A stretch of 13,292 nucleotides of DNA from Clostridiales bacterium (lineage in GTDB: Bacteria > Bacillota_A > Clostridia > Lachnospirales > Lachnospiraceae): the NCBI GenBank assembly GCA_030154385.1, contig JASKJZ010000026.1, positions 1-13,292 of the forward strand, written 5' to 3'. This document shows positions 8,617-13,292 of the stretch, piece after piece. The position numbers and the translations under genes are program-made. Under the pieces are notes generated by a model. That model saw only the letters and a program-made list of their open reading frames with translations, did no database searches and was not told the origin of the DNA. Each line of letters opens with the position of its first letter. Positions within the stretch are counted from its first letter, which is position 1.

Positions 8617-9288
8617 ATGCATCGTGTTATGCTGGTTGAGGATGATGAAGTTATGAGACGGACGATTGCAAAATATTTGGAGTCCTGGGATTATGAGGTG
8701 TTAGAAGCAGATGACTTTAAGCAGGTCATGGCATCTTTTTTATCCTTTCGTCCGCAGCTTGTCATTTTAGATATTACACTTCCTTTTTTCAATGGATACC
8801 ACTGGTGCAGTGAGATTCGAAGGGTGTCAAAGGTACCAATCTTATTTTTATCCTCGGCTTCGGACAATATGAATATCGTGATGGCAATGAATCTTGGTGG
8901 CGATGATTTTATTGCAAAGCCCTTTGATCTGGAGGTCTTGCTGGCAAAAATACAGGCACTTCTTAGACGAACCTATGATTTTTCGATGAATGAAAGCCTG
9001 ATTTCCCATAGAGGTGCGATATTTAATGTAGAGGAGCATACGTTATCCTTTGGAGAGGATAAAATTGCACTAACCAATAATGAAGATCGTATCTTGCGGC
9101 TCTTACTGGATAACAAGGGGAGGGTGGTAGACCGCGAAACCATAATGATGCGTCTTTGGGAAAGTGATAGCTTTATTGATGATAATACGCTTACCGTAAA
9201 TGTAACAAGACTTCGTAAGAAGCTGGAAGCCATTGGTCTGGCAGATTTTATTACCACAAAAAAGGGCAGAGGATATATGGTGGATTAG
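8617..9288 (+). CDS. OmpR-family response regulator, BceR-like
   Basis: DNA-binding response regulator of 223 residues. The receiver domain (1-118) has the acidic pocket Glu8-Asp9-Asp10, phosphoacceptor Asp52 in ILDITLPFFNGYHWCSEIR, Ser79 at the switch position, and Lys101-Pro102. The C-terminal winged helix (about 129-223) ends with the recognition-helix region NTLTVNVTRLRKKLEAIG and the wing TTKKGRGYMVD. The phrase LPxxNGYxWCxxIR is typical of regulators paired with BceS-like kinases and BceAB-type exporters. The ATG at 8617 is preceded by AGGGGGG at 8602-8608; another ATG at 8610 is out of frame and stops after nine codons. The kinase gene begins one base after the stop. The likely target is the palindrome at 10309-10324. 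Confidence 0.93.
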   Translation: MHRVMLVEDDEVMRRTIAKYLESWDYEVLEADDFKQVMASFLSFRPQLVILDITLPFFNGYHWCSEIRRVSKVPILFLSSASDNMNIVMAMNLGGDDFIAKPFDLEVLLAKIQALLRRTYDFSMNESLISHRGAIFNVEEHTLSFGEDKIALTNNEDRILRLLLDNKGRVVDRETIMMRLWESDSFIDDNTLTVNVTRLRKKLEAIGLADFITTKKGRGYMVD

Positions 9289-9289
9289 T

Positions 9290-10303
9290 ATGGGAGAAAA
9301 AAGAAATAATTTGTTTTTTGAATATATAAAAAGGCAGCGATGGGTTTTATTGCTAAGTTGTCTTTTTTTGTTCTTGTTTTGCCTGGTTTTTTATTTGGGA
9401 GGACTTTCGCTCCGCGATACCGCCTATGCATTTTCTCTATGCATTTTTTTTCTGGTTTTGATAGGTGGTATTGGCTTTTATAGATTTATCAAGCGTCACC
9501 AGGCACTACTGATCTTACAAAAACAGATTACGCTTGGGATGGATACCCTTCCCATTCCCTTTGATTTGATCGAGGAAGATTATCAAAATCTCCTGCTTTG
9601 CTTGCAGGAGGAAAACAGAGAACTTCGCACCAGAGCGGACCTGGAGCGTCAGGAAATGCTTGATTATTATACGACCTGGGTTCATCAGATTAAAACGCCG
9701 ATTGCGGCGCTTCGGCTTTTGCTGCAAGCACAGGAAAATCAAGATATAGCGCTTTTGGGAGAACTCTTTAAGGTGGAGGAGTATGTCATGATGGTCTTAA
9801 CGTATCTTCGCCTTGGAGGTGGCAGCAGCGATTTTGTATTTGGGCGTTATTCTCTATCCGATTTGGTGCGGCAAACGGTGAGAAAGTATGCCAGGCTTTT
9901 TATCCAAAAAAAGATACAAATCGAGCTTGGAGACCTTTCCAATGAAGTGTTAACGGATGAAAAATGGTTTTTATTTTTGATCGAGCAGATTCTCTCGAAT
10001 GCCCTAAAGTATACCAGCAAGGGAAGTATCCGCATTTACTTGGGGGAAAATGAGAAAAAGGAGCCTTGCCTTATCATTGAAGATACGGGAATTGGAATTG
10101 AGAGGGAGGATCTGCCGCGTGTGTTTGAAAAGGGATTTACCGGCTACAATGGGCGAATGGATAAAAAATCCACCGGAATAGGACTTTTTTTATGCAAGCA
10201 AATCGCAGACAAGCTGGGTCATACCTTGGCAATTTCTTCTCGTACAGGAGTGGGAACCCGCGTTATGATTGGAATATCCAACCGAGAGCTTCCGATTGAG
10301 TAG
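9290..10303 (+). CDS. Intramembrane-sensing histidine kinase, BceS-like
   Basis: Sensor kinase of 337 residues. Two N-terminal membrane helices (about 18-36 and 44-64) are joined by a loop of only about eight residues (GLSLRDTA), so there is no extracellular sensor domain. This is the hallmark of kinases that rely on a BceAB-type transporter for detection. Phosphoacceptor His132 lies in TTWVHQIKTPIAALRLL, the N box is around Asn237 (ILSNALKY), G1 is DTGIGI (265-270), the F box FEKGFTG follows, and G2 is STGIGLF (294-300). I chose the ATG at 9290, one base after the regulator stop and six bases after GGTGG. An in-frame upstream start at 9233 would overlap the regulator and add 19 non-membrane residues. 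It is the last gene before a terminator and the partner of the preceding regulator. Confidence 0.92.
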   Translation: MGEKRNNLFFEYIKRQRWVLLLSCLFLFLFCLVFYLGGLSLRDTAYAFSLCIFFLVLIGGIGFYRFIKRHQALLILQKQITLGMDTLPIPFDLIEEDYQNLLLCLQEENRELRTRADLERQEMLDYYTTWVHQIKTPIAALRLLLQAQENQDIALLGELFKVEEYVMMVLTYLRLGGGSSDFVFGRYSLSDLVRQTVRKYARLFIQKKIQIELGDLSNEVLTDEKWFLFLIEQILSNALKYTSKGSIRIYLGENEKKEPCLIIEDTGIGIEREDLPRVFEKGFTGYNGRMDKKSTGIGLFLCKQIADKLGHTLAISSRTGVGTRVMIGISNRELPIE

Positions 10304-10308
10304 CAAAC

Positions 10309-10324
10309 CTTACAAGAATGTAAG
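10309..10324 (+). promoter_or_regulatory. Perfect palindrome TTACA-N4-TGTAA, probable BceR-type operator
   Basis: CTTACA (10309-10314) and TGTAAG (10319-10324) form a perfect inverted repeat around AGAA. This fits the TNACA-N4-TGTAA consensus that I recall for BceR-like regulators. It lies between the kinase stop and the transporter genes, the usual place for a site that induces a BceAB transporter. A further copy of the right half-site, TGTAAG at 10339-10344, follows exactly 20 bp later on the same strand. That is two helical turns, so it could hold a second regulator subunit nearer the promoter. Confidence 0.7.
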
Positions 10325-10329
10325 ATAGC

Positions 10330-10375
10330 AAAAGGAAATGTAAGCCAAAGCTATGGCAGGACATTTCCTTTTTTT
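10330..10375 (+). terminator. Intrinsic terminator after the kinase gene
   Basis: AAAAGGAAATGT (10330-10341) pairs with ACATTTCCTTTT (10361-10372), a 12-bp stem. A small inner GCC/GGC stem (10344-10346 with 10355-10357) sits in the loop, and the run of seven T ends at 10375. It ends the six-gene unit. It lies downstream of the palindrome, so any transcript starting right at the palindrome would have to read through it. Confidence 0.75.
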
Positions 10376-10376
10376 G

Positions 10377-10382
10377 TAGAAT
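10377..10382 (+). promoter_or_regulatory. Candidate -10 box of the transporter operon
   Basis: TAGAAT (5 of 6 matches to TATAAT) lies just behind the terminator T-run. It would give a start near 10389 and a leader of about 35 nt. No good -35 box exists at the right distance, which suits an activator-dependent promoter. The palindrome would then be centred near -72 and the extra TGTAAG half-site near -48. The assignment is tentative. Confidence 0.35.
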
Positions 10383-10423
10383 GGAGGAAGAAAACGAGAT
10401 GGAAAGCGAGAGGAGCTATCAAT

Positions 10424-11191
10424 ATGATACTATTAGAAGTAAATAATTTAAAAAAAATATATACCACACGGTTTGGAGGGAATCAGGTGCGGGCGCTTGA
10501 AAAAGTCAATTTTTCTGTGGAAGAGGGTGAATACGTTGCCATCATGGGAGAATCTGGATCTGGAAAAACAACCTTATTAAATATTTTAGCAGCTCTTGAT
10601 AAGCCAACCAGCGGAACGGTTCGTTTGCAGGGAGCCGATATGGGAGGCATTAAGGAGCGGCAGATTTCTGCTTTTCGAAGAGATAATCTGGGATTTGTAT
10701 TTCAGGATTTCAACTTATTGGATACCTTCTCTATTCAGGATAATATCTTCCTTCCCTTGGTTTTGGCAGGAAAATCGTATCAGGAGATGAAGAATAAGCT
10801 TGATTCGATTGCAAGTAAGCTTGGAATTGCGGATATTTTGCAAAAATATCCATACGAGATTTCAGGCGGACAAAAGCAGCGGGCAGCCGTGGCACGAGCT
10901 TTGATTACCGAGCCTCGCCTGATTTTGGCAGATGAGCCGACAGGCGCTCTTGACTCTAAGGCTACGGCTGGATTGCTTCAGTTGTTTAAAAGTATTAACG
11001 AGGAGGGACAGACCATACTTATGGTAACGCACTCTACGAAGGCAGCCAGTCATGCTAAGCGGGTACTCTTTATCAAGGATGGAGAAGTATATCATCAAAT
11101 CTATCGTGGGAATCGAAGTGATGAAGAGATGTTTGGTAAGATATCAGACACCCTGACAAAAATTGCTGCGGGGGGTGCTGGCAATGAATAA
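10424..11191 (+). CDS. ABC transporter ATP-binding protein, BceA-like
   Basis: Cytoplasmic ATPase of 255 residues from the MacB/LolD-BceA branch. Walker A is GESGSGKTT (42-50), the Q-loop Gln94 lies in [10 protein letters not shown], the signature is ISGGQKQR (146-153), Walker B is [12 protein letters not shown] with catalytic Glu171, and the switch His is 203 in VTHS. With the permease encoded next door it should form a transporter that senses and removes peptide antibiotics acting on lipid II-cycle intermediates, and that signals to the nearby kinase. The ATG at 10424 follows AGGAG at 10411-10415. The 3' end overlaps the permease start by 8 bp, which indicates translational coupling. The drug specificity cannot be told. 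Confidence 0.93.
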   Translation: MILLEVNNLKKIYTTRFGGNQVRALEKVNFSVEEGEYVAIMGESGSGKTTLLNILAALDKPTSGTVRLQGADMGGIKERQISAFRRDNLGFVFQDFNLLDTFSIQDNIFLPLVLAGKSYQEMKNKLDSIASKLGIADILQKYPYEISGGQKQRAAVARALITEPRLILADEPTGALDSKATAGLLQLFKSINEEGQTILMVTHSTKAASHAKRVLFIKDGEVYHQIYRGNRSDEEMFGKISDTLTKIAAGGAGNE

Positions 11192-13151
11192 TCGCTTTTA
11201 TCCAAGACTCGCCAAAACTAATATCCAAAAAAATGCGAAATTTTACTTGCCGTATCTGGTTACCTGTACTGGAAGTATCCTAATGTTTTATATCATGTGT
11301 TTTATTAAGAATCATCCGGGAATCAAGGAAATGCCAGGCGGAGGAAGTCTTTCGAGCATTATGTATTTTGGCTCGGTTGTGGTTGCTATTTTTTCCTTTA
11401 TTTTTTTGTTCTATACCAATAGCTTTTTGATGAAACGCCGTAAAAAGGAGCTCGGCCTCTATAATATTTTGGGGATGGAAAAACGGCATATTGCAAAAAT
11501 GATGTTCTTTGAAATGCTTGGAATTGCATTAATCAGCCTGGTGCTTGGTTTATTAGGGGGTATTTTATTTAGTAAGCTTGTCATTCTGATTTTACTTAAG
11601 CTTCTTAAGTTTACGACGCCTATTGTCTTTACAATATCGATAAAAGGGCTGGTTGAGACCGCACTTTTATTTGGCGGAATCTTTCTTTTAACCTTACTAT
11701 CCAATTTGGCAAGAGTGCACCTTTCCAATCCCATTGATTTATTAAAGGGAGGCAATGTAGGAGAGAGAGAACCAAAGTCGAAGTGGCTGTTAGCTCTCCT
11801 TGGTGTTGTATCCCTGGGCGGCGGATACCTGATTGCAATTCTTGTGGAATCCCCGATCTCTGCAATTTCTCTCTTTTTCGTTGCAGTCCTTCTCGTCATT
11901 ATTGGTACCTACTGTTTATTTACCGCAGGAAGTATCGTATTTTTAAAACAACTGCGGAAAAAGAAAACGTATTATTATCAGACGAAGCATTTTATCAGTG
12001 TTTCGGGTATGCTATACCGCATGAAACAAAACGCGGTGGGGCTTTCCAATATATGTATTCTATCTACGATGGTGTTAGTCATGGTCTCCACTACCATATG
12101 CCTCTACCTTGGGGTTGAAGAAGAACTAGTATTTCGCTATCCAGCGGATTTTTCCATCGAAAAACGTTATGAACCAGCAGAGGATGGATTTCAGACTGAT
12201 TTAAGGGAACAGGTATTACAGACACTGAAGGATAAGAAATACAGTGTCTCAAATGTTTCGGAAGTTACTTATATTGCGATGACGGTGATGCAAAAGGGCA
12301 GCACCTTTTACTGGGGAGATATGGAAAACGGCGCTTATTCGAAGGATCAATGTGCACTCGTAATTTTGACCGCAGCAGAATACAACAGACTGTTAAACCA
12401 AACACTTTCTTTAAAAAAGGATGAGATTGCCCTCTATAGTACAAAAGATCAGCCAGATAAGGAAATCAATCTTTTTGGTGATACCTACCAGGTCAAGCAG
12501 GTATTAGAAAGGGAACCCTTTTCCTCCGATTTTAGAGCTTATTACATGAAGGTTCATTATCTTGTAGTAGCGGATAATACGGTATTATATCAGCTATATG
12601 AAATGCAAAAAAAAGAATACAAGAATTACACCTCTAAAATTTTGTACCATCTGTCCTTTGATGTAGCAGGAAGCGAGGCGGACAAACTAGAAGCGTTTCA
12701 TAGTATTCCTAAAATAGATGCGTATGTGTCTTCTAGACAGGCGGTAAGACAGGTATTTCAATCGAACTATGGTGGTTTTCTATTCCTTGGCATCTTCCTT
12801 GGTATCTTATTTTTGATGGCGACGGTACTGATTATCTATTATAAACAGATATCCGAAGGCTATGAGGACAAAGAGCGATTTGAAATCATGCAAAAGGTAG
12901 GAATGAGCCACTTGGAAGTAAAAAAGTCCATTCAATCGCAGGTTATGACGGTGTTTTTTCTACCGTTGGTAGTCGCAGCGATTCATGTGGCGGCAGCATT
13001 TCCAATGATTACACGTTTGTTGGTATTATTTAATCTGACGAATACCACCTTCTTTGTATATTGTACCCTTGGGACTCTGCTATGTTTTACTCTTATATAT
13101 GGGATTGTCTATTTGGTAACGGCAAGGGTTTATTATCGTATCGTAGAATAA
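11184..13151 (+). CDS. ABC transporter permease, BceB-like FtsX family
   Basis: Membrane permease of 655 residues, the usual BceB length. Ten helices can be placed: about 21-40, 60-80, 108-130, 155-177, 201-221, 226-247, 288-310, 531-553, 587-608 and 622-646. The large extracytoplasmic domain between helices 7 and 8 (about 311-530) is the part that recognises the antimicrobial peptide and conveys the signal to the kinase. An FtsX-like core lies around helices 2-4, with the coupling stretch RRKKELGLYNILGMEKRHI (85-103). I chose the ATG at 11184, eight bases after the GGGGGG run at 11170-11175. An in-frame TTG at 11163 lies before that Shine-Dalgarno run and lacks a site of its own. The gene overlaps the ATPase gene by 8 bp, and a strong terminator follows 11 bp after its stop. 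Confidence 0.93.
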   Translation: MNNRFYPRLAKTNIQKNAKFYLPYLVTCTGSILMFYIMCFIKNHPGIKEMPGGGSLSSIMYFGSVVVAIFSFIFLFYTNSFLMKRRKKELGLYNILGMEKRHIAKMMFFEMLGIALISLVLGLLGGILFSKLVILILLKLLKFTTPIVFTISIKGLVETALLFGGIFLLTLLSNLARVHLSNPIDLLKGGNVGEREPKSKWLLALLGVVSLGGGYLIAILVESPISAISLFFVAVLLVIIGTYCLFTAGSIVFLKQLRKKKTYYYQTKHFISVSGMLYRMKQNAVGLSNICILSTMVLVMVSTTICLYLGVEEELVFRYPADFSIEKRYEPAEDGFQTDLREQVLQTLKDKKYSVSNVSEVTYIAMTVMQKGSTFYWGDMENGAYSKDQCALVILTAAEYNRLLNQTLSLKKDEIALYSTKDQPDKEINLFGDTYQVKQVLEREPFSSDFRAYYMKVHYLVVADNTVLYQLYEMQKKEYKNYTSKILYHLSFDVAGSEADKLEAFHSIPKIDAYVSSRQAVRQVFQSNYGGFLFLGIFLGILFLMATVLIIYYKQISEGYEDKERFEIMQKVGMSHLEVKKSIQSQVMTVFFLPLVVAAIHVAAAFPMITRLLVLFNLTNTTFFVYCTLGTLLCFTLIYGIVYLVTARVYYRIVE

Positions 13152-13162
13152 AATAGAAAATG

Positions 13163-13203
13163 GGCCATTCGTCATTTACATGTGACGAATGGCCTCTTTT
13201 TTT
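13163..13203 (+). terminator. Rho-independent terminator of the transporter operon
   Basis: Perfect 12-bp stem GGCCATTCGTCA (13163-13174) and TGACGAATGGCC (13183-13194) with an 8-nt loop, followed by TC and seven T. It closes the transporter unit. Confidence 0.95.
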
Positions 13204-13240
13204 ACCGAAAACGTAGATAAGAAAACGAAGGAAAATTGGT

Positions 13241-13287
13241 CAATCAGCACTTAATAAATGCGATTGTTATGCACTAAAATAAAGGAG
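13241..13287 (+). promoter_or_regulatory. Leader and Shine-Dalgarno of a gene beyond the right edge
   Basis: AAAGGAG at 13281-13287 is a good ribosome binding site only 5 bases from the window end, so a + strand gene should start just outside. Upstream, AATCAGCA (13242-13249) can pair with TGCGATT (13259-13265) with one bulged base. TAAAAT at 13275-13280 is -10-like but lies too close to the Shine-Dalgarno to be the promoter. A weak TTGGTC at 13236-13241 has no convincing -10 partner. Confidence 0.45.
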
Positions 13288-13292
13288 ATCGG

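Noticed and set aside
9233..9289. Upstream in-frame start for the histidine kinase
   Set aside because: It would overlap the regulator's conserved C-terminus and add 19 residues with no family match; the ATG at 9290 fits the kinase N-terminus.
11163..11183. In-frame TTG at 11163 for the permease
   Set aside because: It lies before the GGGGGG ribosome site; the ATG at 11184 fits the BceB N-terminus.
13163..13194. Inverted repeat after the permease as another regulator operator
   Set aside because: The long perfect stem followed by a T-run is fully explained as a terminator.
1..13292. Defence system, prophage, mobile element or CRISPR array
   Set aside because: No transposase, integrase, toxin-antitoxin pair, nuclease or regularly spaced repeats were found; all genes belong to ordinary bacterial families.

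Overview
The window reads as chromosomal DNA of a motile, low-to-moderate G+C Gram-positive anaerobe, most likely a clostridial Lachnospiraceae-type bacterium. This rests on strong purine-rich Shine-Dalgarno sites (AGGAG, GGGAGG), A/T-ending codons, dense co-directional packing, and protein families typical of gut Firmicutes: dCache chemoreceptors, a COG2509-type flavoprotein, a DUF2974 hydrolase and a BceRS/BceAB module. Genus and species cannot be fixed from the sequence alone. Every gene is on the + strand. I see no tRNA, rRNA, CRISPR array, insertion sequence, integrase or attachment site.

Region 1 (1-4081) holds two tandem, diverged paralogous methyl-accepting chemotaxis proteins. The first is cut by the left edge and lacks about 53 N-terminal residues including its first membrane helix; the second is complete. 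Both have a periplasm-type dCache sensor, a HAMP domain and a cytoplasmic signalling hairpin. A perfect 11-bp stem terminator closes the pair.

Region 2 (about 4079-10375) looks like one six-gene transcription unit with gaps of 1-18 bp: type I L-asparaginase, Cof-type HAD phosphatase, COG2509 FAD-dependent protein, DUF2974 alpha/beta hydrolase, then an OmpR-family response regulator and a short intramembrane-sensing histidine kinase of BceRS type. A terminator follows the kinase gene.

Region 3 (10309-13203) is a second unit encoding a BceAB-type ABC transporter: an ATPase and a ten-helix FtsX-like permease with a large extracytoplasmic domain, overlapping by 8 bp and closed by a strong terminator. 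A perfect palindrome of the form TTACA-N4-TGTAA lies upstream. It matches the site I recall for BceR-like regulators, with a further half-site 20 bp downstream. The likely logic is that transporter and kinase sense a cell-envelope-targeting peptide, the regulator binds the palindrome, and the transporter is induced for target protection or detoxification. The last 89 bases carry only an intergenic leader ending in a Shine-Dalgarno sequence for a gene beyond the right edge.

Most of the window is ordinary. The points most worth following are the BceR-type operator and its extra half-site, the altered amino-acid-binding motif shared by the two chemoreceptors, and the placing of the two-component genes at the end of a metabolic operon.
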